NCBI GenBank assembly: GCA_900551445.1
Contig: URWA01000001.1
Coordinates: 62,001 to 126,000, forward strand
Length of the DNA stretch: 64,000 bases
From: an uncultured Bacteroides sp.
GTDB taxonomy: Bacteria; Bacteroidota; Bacteroidia; Bacteroidales; Bacteroidaceae
Reading direction: 5' to 3'
Program-made: the position numbers and the translations under genes
The notes under the pieces: generated by a model
Databases searched by the model: none
What the model saw: the letters and a program-made list of their open reading frames with translations, nothing else
What the model was told of the DNA's origin: nothing
Shown here: positions 16,227 to 26,048 of the stretch, piece by piece
Numbering within the stretch: position 1 is the stretch's first letter
Layout: each line of letters begins with the position of its first letter

Positions 16227-16525
16227 AGTTTCATCGATAAAATTAATAAGCATTAAAAAAGTATTTATAATCTTTTCCTCCTTCATTCTTTTATATCCTA
16301 ATCATTCACAAATACTTAACAAAAATAAAGTATAAAAAATACACGCAAACTCCTTTTCAGACTGAACAAAACAAAAGTAAATTACGTTTAAGAACAAAAC
16401 TAAGCTACTTATTAACGACATAAACAAAAACGCCCATAAAAACAACCAATTATTTACTTTTTAGAACAAAAACTTGAAGAATATTAGGTTTAAAAGATTG
16501 TGATTACTGAGAAAACAACAACAAA

Positions 16526-18379
16526 ATGAGAAAATTTACATTTATTGCATTTCTATGCACTTTGCTATTGGTTTCTTGTAACCAGGAAGAACACTTAGGC
16601 ACATCTTCCACAGAGAACAGATCTGGAATTGTATTCAAACTGCAAAAACAAGGCTATGAAGGAGCCTCTTCACGTGCCTCGGAAACGGAAACGTCTCTTT
16701 ATGACGAGCTGCATTACTTCATTGTCGATGAAAACGGCGACAAGGTAAAAAACATCAAGAGCTATTACGAGGCTTCCACTTCCGAGATTTATACTGAAGG
16801 ACTTCACAAAGGAGAGTATCGGTTGGTGGTTTTGGGCATCAAAGGTAACCCTGCCACAGACCGGGCCACTATCCATAGCCCGGAACATCTTCAGGATGAA
16901 TGGCTCGTTTTCCCTGAAGACTTGCAACAACCGCTGGAAGCTGAATACTTCTACTCGCAAACTCCTTTTTCCATCATAGAGAAACAAACGGAAGAAGGCA
17001 TCCAGGAAGTGGCTTCCATTCCACAGGAAGTGACACAGAAACGGATTGTCAGCCGGGTGGATTTTGACTTTGCGTATCAGAACCCCTACGTGGGCTATGC
17101 CGTCACAGACAAAAGCCTGGCATTGGGAGACGTGCGATTCTATACTACCCTTTCCGGCAACGGAAACTTGGGCGGAGAAAGCAACGGCACAGTGAAGACC
17201 CTTTCACTGAACCAGCAGACTTCCTACCTGTTCATGCCTTTGTGCAAGGGCTCCACGTTGCATGGAGAAATCAACCTCTCTACCTGCAACTACCGGAAAG
17301 AAAACAGGAAACAGGTGTACAGCTTTGAGCAGAAGGAGCTGGCTGCCAACCATATCCATCTTGTAGAAACCCAAGTGAACCATCCAGACGACAAGGCGGT
17401 GACCATGTTCATCACTCCGGCTGCCTATAATAAAGGTGAACACAGCTTAATCCTGCAAGACACGGAACGGAAGGAAGTATATACCAACAAGACTGTACGC
17501 TGTTTCAATACTGCCAAGCCACTGCAGGTATCCGTCACAGAAGAAGGAAAGCTGCATACGCGTTTCTACTCTCCCCGCAAACTGACCGGCGTACTGATCA
17601 AAATGCAACTGCCGCAAGTGAGCGAAGAGTTCTTTGACCTGGCTTATTTTGATTCCATCCCGGCCTTCGGCGATTTCTGGGAAGAAATTCCGCTGATGCA
17701 ACGTGCCGCCATGTGCCGTACGGAATCCGGAAGATATATAGAGGTACAAAAGAAAACAGCTTCCGAACTAAGCAACGCCGTACTTAAAATTGAGTCGGAC
17801 GACCCTTACTGGAGCAAACTGCAGGAAATCAAGCATGGATGGACCATCTACTGGGGGCTCTACGGAGGTGACCCGGAAAAAGAAGACGGAGGTCCGGTAG
17901 GCAACTGGATGGGAATCCGCCCGGTACATTGCCGGGAGTCGGTTGCCCTCTTCCTCAATTTTACCTACATGATTGACATGCCGGCACATGAACAGATTCT
18001 GTGGGACAATGCCGACCAGCTTTACGATGACAACAAACAGCCTGTAAAGGTAGAGGAAGTATTGAAAAAAATGAGAGCCAGCAGAACGCTCCAGGTAGGT
18101 CTGGTATACCCCGGACACGGAATTATCGGATTGGGAGGAGGAAGCACGTTTGGTGCCTACCAGCGCGGATGGTTCGAACATTATTTCAACCGGTATGCGT
18201 GCAGCGTCATGTTCCACGAGCTGGGACATGTCATGGGATACGGACACAGCAGCTCTTTCACCTACGGACCCTGGGCCGAAAAGTTGATGAACAACTTCTA
18301 TGTAGACAACATCGGGCAGATGCCGATTGACTCTCCCAGCTACCTGAACAGCTCACAAAACCCTTACCAATACAAATAA
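16526..18379 (+). CDS. Lipoprotein with fimbrial-type N-terminus and metzincin zinc site
   Basis: 617 residues. The signal peptide ends in the lipobox LLVSC, giving lipidated Cys19. The N-terminal half (YDELHYFIVDENGDKVKNI; GLHKGEYRLVVLGIKGN) resembles FimB/Mfa2-type fimbrial anchor domains. Near the C-terminus, residues 564-574 read HELGHVMGYGH, the metzincin HExxHxxGxxH zinc motif with all three His and the catalytic Glu. No clear Met-turn is visible, though MNNF follows at a plausible distance. It is therefore a probable surface metalloprotease lipoprotein. Two large paralogous lipoproteins follow on the same strand (gaps of 28 and 34 bp), so the three are probably one operon. Substrate unknown. 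Confidence 0.72.
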   Translation: MRKFTFIAFLCTLLLVSCNQEEHLGTSSTENRSGIVFKLQKQGYEGASSRASETETSLYDELHYFIVDENGDKVKNIKSYYEASTSEIYTEGLHKGEYRLVVLGIKGNPATDRATIHSPEHLQDEWLVFPEDLQQPLEAEYFYSQTPFSIIEKQTEEGIQEVASIPQEVTQKRIVSRVDFDFAYQNPYVGYAVTDKSLALGDVRFYTTLSGNGNLGGESNGTVKTLSLNQQTSYLFMPLCKGSTLHGEINLSTCNYRKENRKQVYSFEQKELAANHIHLVETQVNHPDDKAVTMFITPAAYNKGEHSLILQDTERKEVYTNKTVRCFNTAKPLQVSVTEEGKLHTRFYSPRKLTGVLIKMQLPQVSEEFFDLAYFDSIPAFGDFWEEIPLMQRAAMCRTESGRYIEVQKKTASELSNAVLKIESDDPYWSKLQEIKHGWTIYWGLYGGDPEKEDGGPVGNWMGIRPVHCRESVALFLNFTYMIDMPAHEQILWDNADQLYDDNKQPVKVEEVLKKMRASRTLQVGLVYPGHGIIGLGGGSTFGAYQRGWFEHYFNRYACSVMFHELGHVMGYGHSSSFTYGPWAEKLMNNFYVDNIGQMPIDSPSYLNSSQNPYQYK

Positions 18380-18407
18380 ACAGACGATAATAATAATATC
18401 ACGAAAA

Positions 18408-20621
18408 ATGATGATGAAATCTATACTCGCCGTGGCAAGCGCCAGCCTGTTCCTACTGTGCGGATGCCAGCATGAAGATATCCAGCAAACGCCGCAAAAC
18501 GGAATGTTTACCGTAAAGTTTTCCCGAGCTGGAATGACAAATGGAACAGCCGACAACACGGAATCACAAATCAACACACTCCATGGTTATCAGTTCGAGA
18601 ACGGTATCTTGAAAGAAACATTCTCTTCGCTGAAGATAGACGCAACAGGTTCCTGCCAACTCGATATCAATCCCACACAGGGCAGCTTGTATTTCCTGGC
18701 CAACGGTGACCAAGCCGTCTCCCCAGAGAACCTGAAAGAAGGTGTAACCACGCTGGAGGAGTTCCTGAAGCAACAGGCTACCGCCGAAAATATGGCTTCC
18801 GACTATGTGCTGATGACCGGAAAAGCCGATTTGGACACAGAAACCACTTCTGCTTCCGTAGCCCTGAAACGGGCTGTAGCCCGCATCGATTTGGAATCGC
18901 CCTTCCAAGATGCTCAGGTAAACAGCGTCACCATCAAGGGAGTGTCGCTGACAGGTTACATTTACGAGCAAGATGCGCTCCAGACACCCGAGAAGCCGGA
19001 GACAACGGACTTGACAAAAGATTTTGGTGAACAGCCTTTTCAAAATGGCAAGTCTCCCCTTTTCTATCTTCCCGAACAATATACCAACGGGCATGAGGTA
19101 GAAATCATGATGACAGCCCACGGAGGATGGCACCGACTGAAAACCACGCTCCCGGCACTGAAACGCAACACCATCTATACGCTTAAGGTGTATGGAAACG
19201 GAGCCGACTGGAAAGTGGAGGTACTGACCGATGACTGGGAAACCGGTTCTTCTTCAGAATCGGGTCTCACGCACAAAGGGCTGGTAGACAAAGCACTCTC
19301 ACAGCTTTCTGAAGGAGTGACCTTGAACGCACAGGGCGATACGGTGTTCGTGCCTTGCTGGGAAAGCAACTTTCAACTGACGCTGGCGGCTGAAGCCGGG
19401 GCAGAGGTAACCGTTCAGGGACAGGCCAATGGAGTAACGGTAATCCCCACTTCGCTTGCCCGCAGCCTTTCACCGGTGGCACAGCTCCGCATCGAGAGCA
19501 AACGGAAAATGCCGGGAAGCCACTATGAATATATGTATCTGGATGTGCATAAAAACGAGATACAGACGGGACGGGTTGTACTGGTGTTTACTCCGAATCC
19601 GGTGCAGATGAACGGTCTCCTCCAATTTGACGACAACGGACTTTGTGACTTCAATACCTATGTTGATGGTGAACTGGCCCGTATCACTCTCCCGGAAGGA
19701 AAGAGCCTGACGTTGAATTTCAATGAAGGAGAAGCTCAGTGGATGAAACTGGAAGAAGAAGGAGACCGTACCTACCGACTGCTGGGAGGATGGAAACCCA
19801 ATGATCCGGATGCAGACGGACGGGCACAAACCGGTGAACTGATAATTGCAGACGCCAATGGAGGACATCCGGAGGTGTACACCGTCCGACGTCTCAACTG
19901 GGGACTGCCTGTCGTAGAAATCAACGGCGTGTGGTGGTGCAAGTATAACCTGCGAGGCAATGTGAAAAATTTCAACGACCAGATTCTGGTGAAATCGGAT
20001 CCTGCGGCTCAGGGCAGCCTGGCCGACTATCTGAGAACCTGCTCGGACGAGCATTTCCTTCAGGTGTTGGGCGACCAGTATCAGGCGGGAAATCCGGACG
20101 GGTTGAAACTGACCCACAACGACAGCCAGTTCTACTACGAAGGGTATCAAAGCCAGACAGGTAATTTTGGCACGATGGCCCCCACCGAAATGGCTCCCGA
20201 CGGGTATCAGATTCCGGATTATGACGACTACCGCTTCTACACATGGGGCACAAACTGCAACCTGGCTTACTTTGACCCGGGAGCCTTCAACAACGGACTG
20301 GGACAGCGCCTCAACTTCAACGTGGTGGAACGCAATGCCACTTTCGACGGCTTGGCCTATGGACCGATTTCGTTCTACGATTTTGAATATGGAGGCAATC
20401 ATCTGACGCTTTGCGGACTGGGACATCAATGGAACGAGAACAGCATCTCCAGCATGATGATTCTGTTTGCCACCTACGGCAATTCCGGCAACACATGGAT
20501 GATAGAAGGTTATGCCAAAAGCACCGGCAAAGGAAACTGGTTCAAGTATGGAGCCAGCAATGCACAGAAAACGCGTACCATCCGATGCATCAAGACTCCT
20601 GTAGAATATATCTATGAATAA
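18408..20621 (+). CDS. Large fimbrillin-like lipoprotein (paralogue 1)
   Basis: 737 residues, lipobox near LLCGC (residue 20). The N-terminal part (SQINTLHGYQFENGILKETF; YFLANGDQAVSPENLKEGVT) has fimbrillin/Mfa-like features, including the LKRNTIYTLKVYGNG strand typical of such repeats. The C-terminal 300 residues carry GGWKPNDPDADGR, RRLNWGLPVVEINGVWWCKYN and MAPDGYQIPDY, blocks shared with the next gene. The WWCKYN and APDGY blocks recall the Fibrobacter major paralogous (FISUMP) domain, but that is only a resemblance. A surface-anchored structural or binding role is inferred. Confidence 0.65.
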   Translation: MMMKSILAVASASLFLLCGCQHEDIQQTPQNGMFTVKFSRAGMTNGTADNTESQINTLHGYQFENGILKETFSSLKIDATGSCQLDINPTQGSLYFLANGDQAVSPENLKEGVTTLEEFLKQQATAENMASDYVLMTGKADLDTETTSASVALKRAVARIDLESPFQDAQVNSVTIKGVSLTGYIYEQDALQTPEKPETTDLTKDFGEQPFQNGKSPLFYLPEQYTNGHEVEIMMTAHGGWHRLKTTLPALKRNTIYTLKVYGNGADWKVEVLTDDWETGSSSESGLTHKGLVDKALSQLSEGVTLNAQGDTVFVPCWESNFQLTLAAEAGAEVTVQGQANGVTVIPTSLARSLSPVAQLRIESKRKMPGSHYEYMYLDVHKNEIQTGRVVLVFTPNPVQMNGLLQFDDNGLCDFNTYVDGELARITLPEGKSLTLNFNEGEAQWMKLEEEGDRTYRLLGGWKPNDPDADGRAQTGELIIADANGGHPEVYTVRRLNWGLPVVEINGVWWCKYNLRGNVKNFNDQILVKSDPAAQGSLADYLRTCSDEHFLQVLGDQYQAGNPDGLKLTHNDSQFYYEGYQSQTGNFGTMAPTEMAPDGYQIPDYDDYRFYTWGTNCNLAYFDPGAFNNGLGQRLNFNVVERNATFDGLAYGPISFYDFEYGGNHLTLCGLGHQWNENSISSMMILFATYGNSGNTWMIEGYAKSTGKGNWFKYGASNAQKTRTIRCIKTPVEYIYE

Positions 20622-20655
20622 GAATAGAGCTATAACAAAAAACGCAAGAAAACTC

Positions 20656-22974
20656 ATGTATATGCACTTAAAAAAATATATCCAGCTTTTCGGAATACTC
20701 TCGGCTGTATGCTTTGTTTCTGCCTGCAGCAACGAAGACATTCCCAAAAACGAAAACACTCCTACTGACGAAGAAGAAAACGTAAGTGTGCCTGTGCGGA
20801 CGGTCAATACCCGCATCAAGGCTTTCCAGATAGAAGGTGAAAATGTGTCCCTCTCTGGAGAGGACAGCATCACCGACATAAAGGCCTGCCTGTTTGAAGA
20901 TGGCGTATTGACTACTGTCTACACCGAATTCTCGCAAAAAGACAACCAGTATGTACTTCAGACCGACAAGTCATCCGGCCATCTTTACATTGTAGGCAAC
21001 ACCGACGGACAACTTGACCTTCAGGCCCTGAAGGAACAGGGAATTACAGAAGAAGACTGGCGAAAGACCACTCTTGAACATATCCACGAGCATGCGCATG
21101 CTTCGGAATTTTTCTCGGGTATGATTGACTTGGGCAAAAGCAGTGAGAATACGTTACAGATGGACTTGGAAAGAGGCTCAGCACGATTTGACCTGTCTCT
21201 ACCAGCCAACAGCTCTCTCCAAGTAAAGGGAATCGTATTCACTCACATTGCACAACAGGCCTTCCTGCTCGCACAAGATACGGTATCGACCCCGGAGAAC
21301 ACCACAAGAGGAGACAAGCGCATGGATTTCCCGGAAGCCCTGAAGACCAATACTCAGGGAATTGCCTATCTGTATGAACAAACCAGCTCAAATGCAAAGG
21401 CACTGGTGAATGTACTGAAAAACGGAAAAGAAACGACCGTGGAAAACAGTCTGCCTTCCACCTTGAAACGCAATACGGTCTACACCCTGAGCCTCAGCGA
21501 AGACCCTGTCAGCGGCAGCGTGAAACTCCAGGTCATCGAATGGGAAAACGGGGGCGAGCACAACCTCTCTTCCCAAGCGGGCGCCTTGAAGGTAGACACG
21601 AAGGCCTCTACCCTACCGGGAAATGTAACAGTCAACGACGAGAAGAACCGGATTGTGCTGCCTTATACCGCCACCGAACTGACACTGGCCATCGACTGTG
21701 ATGACCAACTGGAGTTCATCCAAGACCCGATGCCGCTGACTGTACAGACACTGGGAGGCAACAATGCGGAAACCAGGGGCAAAAACCTGTTCCGCATACA
21801 AAAAGACAGATGGCGTCTCGGTGTTCCCGGAGAAGAAATCAAACTGCGTTTCCACCGGAAAGGACTGCAACAGACCTATCCGGACGATTACCTGACACTA
21901 GTCCTGACGGAAAACCCGACCCGGATGGAAGGACTGCTCAATTACAACAACGGTTACGAATGTCACTTTGACCGCTATATCGACAATGAACTGGGTGTAC
22001 TGACCCTGCCGGAATCCAAAAAGCTGACCGTGGAATATGAAAACGGAGAAGGAAACTGGATCAAACTGGCGACGCGTAAGGGCGATTCCCGCTCTTTCCG
22101 CATCCTGGGAGGATGGAAACCAAACGACCCCACAGCCAACGGACGTGTGCAGAAAGCTACGCTGGTGATTTGCAACAACGACGGTTCGGAACGGGAAGAG
22201 TACGTGGTGAGCCGCCGCAACTGGGGACTCCCGGTGACATACCTTAACGGCGTGTGGTGGTGCAAGTACAATGCCATGGGCGATTCAAAGGACTTCAACG
22301 ACCAGATACTTTCTTCGAACGACCCGGCTGCGAAAGCAGGAAAAACAGTTTTCGATTATCTGCGCGACTGCACTCCGGAGGAATTCTTCAAACTCTGGAA
22401 ATGGCAGTATCAGGGAAAGACCACCCAAGGCATGCAGGTGATAGATGACAACGGAGTAGCCAAGCTGGAAGGATACAGCTCTTCAAGCGTCCATATCAAC
22501 AAGCTGGAACCTACAGCCATGGCTCCCGACGGGTACGAAACACCGTCGGTGGAAGACTTCGACCGGGTATTGAAGATTACGAAGGATTACCTCTGGCTGA
22601 TGTGGGACGGCGAACACAGCACTGCCTGGAACGGCGGAACCAAAATCCAACGTCGCCAACGGAAAAGAGAGGACGTGACGGTGGGCCAAGTCAAACTGAG
22701 CGGCTTGATTACCATCGCCATGTACAGCAACGGCACCGCCTCACAGAATGAGCCGCTGGTTTGGTACGGTTCTTCCGCACAATGGAATGACAACGGTATT
22801 CTCCATGGCCACTATAACAACATGCTGTGGGCTGCCTACTCTCCTGAAAACGGACAAGGCTGGTTCTTTACGGGAGCCATGAACGCATATTACGCTACCA
22901 GAAACGGAGCTGGCTCCAACGATTCCCGCCTTCTGCGATTCAAAAAATCGGACGTGGAATATATCTATGAGTAA
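20656..22974 (+). CDS. Large fimbrillin-like lipoprotein (paralogue 2)
   Basis: About 772 residues from the ATG at 20656 (MYMHLKKYIQLFGILSAVCF), with a lipobox at FVSAC. An upstream in-frame ATG at 20614 would overlap the preceding gene and spoil the signal peptide. It shares with paralogue 1 the LKRNTVYTLSL strand, the GGWKPNDPTANGR block, the RRNWGLPVTYLNGVWWCKYN block and the MAPDGYETPSVEDF and VEYIYE C-terminal blocks, indicating tandem duplication followed by strong divergence of the N-terminal halves. Its function is not known; a surface or fimbria-like role is inferred from the cluster. Confidence 0.65.
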   Translation: MYMHLKKYIQLFGILSAVCFVSACSNEDIPKNENTPTDEEENVSVPVRTVNTRIKAFQIEGENVSLSGEDSITDIKACLFEDGVLTTVYTEFSQKDNQYVLQTDKSSGHLYIVGNTDGQLDLQALKEQGITEEDWRKTTLEHIHEHAHASEFFSGMIDLGKSSENTLQMDLERGSARFDLSLPANSSLQVKGIVFTHIAQQAFLLAQDTVSTPENTTRGDKRMDFPEALKTNTQGIAYLYEQTSSNAKALVNVLKNGKETTVENSLPSTLKRNTVYTLSLSEDPVSGSVKLQVIEWENGGEHNLSSQAGALKVDTKASTLPGNVTVNDEKNRIVLPYTATELTLAIDCDDQLEFIQDPMPLTVQTLGGNNAETRGKNLFRIQKDRWRLGVPGEEIKLRFHRKGLQQTYPDDYLTLVLTENPTRMEGLLNYNNGYECHFDRYIDNELGVLTLPESKKLTVEYENGEGNWIKLATRKGDSRSFRILGGWKPNDPTANGRVQKATLVICNNDGSEREEYVVSRRNWGLPVTYLNGVWWCKYNAMGDSKDFNDQILSSNDPAAKAGKTVFDYLRDCTPEEFFKLWKWQYQGKTTQGMQVIDDNGVAKLEGYSSSSVHINKLEPTAMAPDGYETPSVEDFDRVLKITKDYLWLMWDGEHSTAWNGGTKIQRRQRKREDVTVGQVKLSGLITIAMYSNGTASQNEPLVWYGSSAQWNDNGILHGHYNNMLWAAYSPENGQGWFFTGAMNAYYATRNGAGSNDSRLLRFKKSDVEYIYE

Positions 22975-22991
22975 CTATGAATAACGTTCCC

Positions 22992-23031
22992 AAAACGTCT
23001 TTGCGTTCGGATTAAAGCGTAAGGACGTTTT
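22992..23031. repeat. Imperfect inverted repeat after the lipoprotein cluster
   Basis: Arms AAAACGTCTTTGCGTT (22992-23007) and AAAGCGTAAGGACGTTTT (23014-23031) pair with a few mismatches. It shares the ACGT and TGCGTTT words with the terminator hairpin directly after it, so the two form one cluster of related units. Confidence 0.6.
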
Positions 23032-23035
23032 ACTT

Positions 23036-23100
23036 AAAACGCAAGTGCGTTTGGACAAAAACTCTTTGACGTTTTACTCCAAACGTACTTGCGTTTTTTT
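23036..23100 (+). terminator. Terminator hairpin of the lipoprotein cluster
   Basis: AAAACGCAAGTGCGTTTGGA pairs with TCCAAACGTACTTGCGTTTT over 20 bp with one mismatch, followed by T residues. The 22-nt loop repeats the TTTGACGTTTTA word of the preceding inverted repeat. Confidence 0.7.
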
Positions 23101-23214
23101 ACCCCCTCTCCAAACACCCTATTTTACCTTTCTACATGGCACATTCCGGCTGTTCACGCACGATGAGAGATGAACTTTTCGGATGAATCTCCCCTAAAAT
23201 CCAAGGAGTTTTAT

Positions 23215-23222
23215 TATTTTTG
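23215..23222 (+). promoter_or_regulatory. -7 element for valS
   Basis: TATTTTTG followed by CAG, 46 bp before the valS ATG. Confidence 0.55.
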
Positions 23223-23267
23223 CAGCCGATTATACGATAAACATACATAATAAAGATTATTATAACC

Positions 23268-25946
23268 ATGGAATTAGCAAGTAAGTACAATCCCGCTGAC
23301 GTGGAGGGAAAATGGTACCAATACTGGTTGGACCACAAACTTTTCAGTTCTAAACCCGACGGACGTGAACCATACACCGTCGTCATTCCTCCTCCTAACG
23401 TGACAGGAGTACTCCACATGGGACACATGCTGAACAATACCATTCAGGATATCCTTGTAAGACGTGCCCGCATGATGGGCAAGAATGCCTGCTGGGTACC
23501 GGGTACAGACCACGCCTCCATCGCTACAGAAGCAAAAGTGGTAAACCGTCTGGCACAACAGGGCATCAAGAAGACAGACCTTACCCGCGAAGAGTTCCTG
23601 AAACATGCATGGGCTTGGACGGAAGAACACGGAGGCATCATCCTGAAACAGCTCCGCAAGCTGGGTGCATCGTGCGACTGGGACCGCACAGCGTTCACCA
23701 TGGATGAAACCCGCAGCAAGAGTGTCATCAAGGTATTCGTGGACTTGTATAACAAAGGATTGATTTACCGCGGCGTACGTATGGTGAACTGGGACCCGAA
23801 GGCACTGACCGCCCTTTCTGACGAAGAGGTTATCTACAAAGAGGAACACAGCAAGCTGTATTACCTGCGCTATTATATTGCCGACGATGACATGAGCGGC
23901 GAAACAGGAGCCGAAGGCGAAGTGGTACACCGCGACGCACAGGGCTGCCGTTACGCCGTAGTCGCTACTACCCGTCCGGAAACCATCATGGGTGATACGG
24001 CCATGTGTATCAACCCGGAAGACCCGAAGAACCAGTGGCTGAAAGGCAAAAAGGTCATCGTGCCGCTGGTAGGACGTGTCATCCCGGTAATTGAAGACAG
24101 TTACGTAGACATCGAGTTCGGTACCGGATGTTTGAAAGTGACTCCAGCACACGACGTGAACGACTACATGTTGGGAGAGAAATACAACCTGCCTTCTATC
24201 GATATCTTCAACGACAACGGTACACTGAGTGAAGCTGCCGGCCTGTATGTAGGCATGGACCGCTTCGACGTGCGTGCGCAGATTGAAAAAGACCTGGATG
24301 CTGCCGGACTGCTGGAAAAGGTAGAGGCTTATACCAATAAGGTAGGTTTCTCTGAACGTACCAACGTGGCCATCGAACCGAAACTGTCCATGCAGTGGTT
24401 CCTGAAGATGCAGCACTTTGCCGACATGGCTTTGCCGCCGGTAATGAACGACGAACTGAAGTTCTACCCTGCCAAATACAAGAACACTTACCGCAACTGG
24501 CTGGAAAACATCAAGGACTGGTGTATCAGCCGTCAGCTGTGGTGGGGACACCGTATCCCGGCCTACTACCTGCCGAAAGGCGGCTTCGTGGTAGCCGAAA
24601 CACCGGAACAGGCACTGGAACTGGCCAAAGAAAAGACGGGCGATGCTAACCTGAAACTGGAAGACCTGCGTCAGGAGGATGACTGCCTCGACACTTGGTT
24701 CTCTTCTTGGCTGTGGCCGATTTCGTTGTTCGACGGCATCAACAACCCGGGCAACGAGGAAATCAAATACTACTACCCGACTTCCGACCTGGTAACAGGA
24801 CCGGATATCATCTTCTTCTGGGTAGCCCGTATGATTATGGCCGGTTACGAATACATGGGCGACATGCCGTTCCGTAACGTATATTTCACCGGTATCGTGC
24901 GCGACAAGCTGGGCCGCAAGATGTCCAAGTCACTCGGTAACTCTCCCGACCCCTTGGAACTGATTGACCAGTATGGTGCCGACGGCGTACGTATGGGAAT
25001 GATGCTGGCAGCTCCTGCCGGAAACGACATCCTCTTCGATGAAGCTCTGTGTGAACAAGGACGTAACTTCAACAACAAGATATGGAACGCCTTCCGTCTG
25101 GTAAAAGGATGGCAGGTGGCCGACATCGCACAGCCGGAATATGCCCGCCTGGCTACCGAATGGTTCGACTCCATGCTGGCCAAGACTGCAGAAGAAGTGA
25201 ACGACCTCTTCGGCAAGTACCGTCTGAGCGAAGCCCTGATGGCCGTATATAAATTGTTCTGGGACGAATTCTCCAGCTGGTACCTGGAAATGGTGAAACC
25301 GGCTTACGGACAGCCCATCGACAAGACCACTTACGAAAAGACCCTGGCCTTCTTCGAAACGTTGCTGAAACTTCTGCATCCGTTCATGCCGTTCATCACG
25401 GAAGAATTATGGCAGCACATTTACGACCGTCAGCCGGGCGAAAGCATCATGACGCAGACCCTCGTAAAAGACATGCCGTACAACGATGCACTGATTGCCC
25501 GCTTTGAAGCCGTGAAGGAAGTCATCAGTGGTATCCGCACCATCCGTCTGCAGAAGAACATCGCACAGAAAGAAGCTTTGACACTGGAAGTTATCGGAGA
25601 AAATCCGGTAGCCGAGTTCACTTCTGTCATTGCCAAACTCTGCAACCTGTCAGAAATCAAGCAGGTAGCCAGCAAGTCGGACGGAGCAGCTGCCTTCATG
25701 GTAGGTACAACTGAATATGCCGTACCTCTGGGCAACCTGATCAACGTGGAAGAAGAACTGAAGAAGCTGGAAGCTGACCTGAAATATCAGGAAGGATTCC
25801 TGCAGAGCGTATTGAAAAAGCTGAGCAACGAGAAGTTTGTCAGCAAGGCTCCGGCCAACGTCATCGAAATGGAACGCAAGAAACAGGCTGACGCCGAAAC
25901 CAAGATTGCAGCCCTGAAAGAAAGCATTGCGGCTTTGAAACGCTAA
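23268..25946 (+). CDS. valS: Valyl-tRNA synthetase
   Basis: 892 residues, normal length. Class I signatures are present: the HIGH motif as LHMGH in PPPNVTGVLHMGH, and KMSKSLGNSPDPLEL. The CP1 editing domain includes VVATTRPETIMGDTA and GTGCLKVTPAHD. The WWGHRIPAYY block is typical of ValRS. The C-terminal coiled coil (from about residue 825: EEELKKLEADLKYQ ... ETKIAALKESIAALKR) binds the tRNA. It charges tRNA-Val and edits threonine. It stands alone, with its own promoter and a strong terminator. Confidence 0.98.
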   Translation: MELASKYNPADVEGKWYQYWLDHKLFSSKPDGREPYTVVIPPPNVTGVLHMGHMLNNTIQDILVRRARMMGKNACWVPGTDHASIATEAKVVNRLAQQGIKKTDLTREEFLKHAWAWTEEHGGIILKQLRKLGASCDWDRTAFTMDETRSKSVIKVFVDLYNKGLIYRGVRMVNWDPKALTALSDEEVIYKEEHSKLYYLRYYIADDDMSGETGAEGEVVHRDAQGCRYAVVATTRPETIMGDTAMCINPEDPKNQWLKGKKVIVPLVGRVIPVIEDSYVDIEFGTGCLKVTPAHDVNDYMLGEKYNLPSIDIFNDNGTLSEAAGLYVGMDRFDVRAQIEKDLDAAGLLEKVEAYTNKVGFSERTNVAIEPKLSMQWFLKMQHFADMALPPVMNDELKFYPAKYKNTYRNWLENIKDWCISRQLWWGHRIPAYYLPKGGFVVAETPEQALELAKEKTGDANLKLEDLRQEDDCLDTWFSSWLWPISLFDGINNPGNEEIKYYYPTSDLVTGPDIIFFWVARMIMAGYEYMGDMPFRNVYFTGIVRDKLGRKMSKSLGNSPDPLELIDQYGADGVRMGMMLAAPAGNDILFDEALCEQGRNFNNKIWNAFRLVKGWQVADIAQPEYARLATEWFDSMLAKTAEEVNDLFGKYRLSEALMAVYKLFWDEFSSWYLEMVKPAYGQPIDKTTYEKTLAFFETLLKLLHPFMPFITEELWQHIYDRQPGESIMTQTLVKDMPYNDALIARFEAVKEVISGIRTIRLQKNIAQKEALTLEVIGENPVAEFTSVIAKLCNLSEIKQVASKSDGAAAFMVGTTEYAVPLGNLINVEEELKKLEADLKYQEGFLQSVLKKLSNEKFVSKAPANVIEMERKKQADAETKIAALKESIAALKR

Positions 25947-25967
25947 CGCGCAGTTTCTATAAAACAG

Positions 25968-26035
25968 ACCCCGTCCTGAACAACCGTTACGCAAGATAAA
26001 ACTGGTAACGGTGGCTCAGGGCGGGGTTTATTTTT
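25968..26035 (+). terminator. Terminator after valS
   Basis: Outer stem ACCCCGTCCTGA / TCAGGGCGGGGT (one G-T pair) and inner stem ACCGTTAC / GTAACGGT, followed by a T-rich tail. It also lies at the 3' end of the convergent OM-protein gene. Confidence 0.85.
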
Positions 26036-26048
26036 ATATTAGATTAGC

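Noticed and set aside
19470..20879. 469-codon minus-strand frame over the fimbrillin-like genes
   Set aside because: Shadow frame with low-complexity hydrophobic content, spans two genes and their junction.
23274..24551. 425-codon minus-strand frame over valS
   Set aside because: Antisense shadow of a highly conserved gene.
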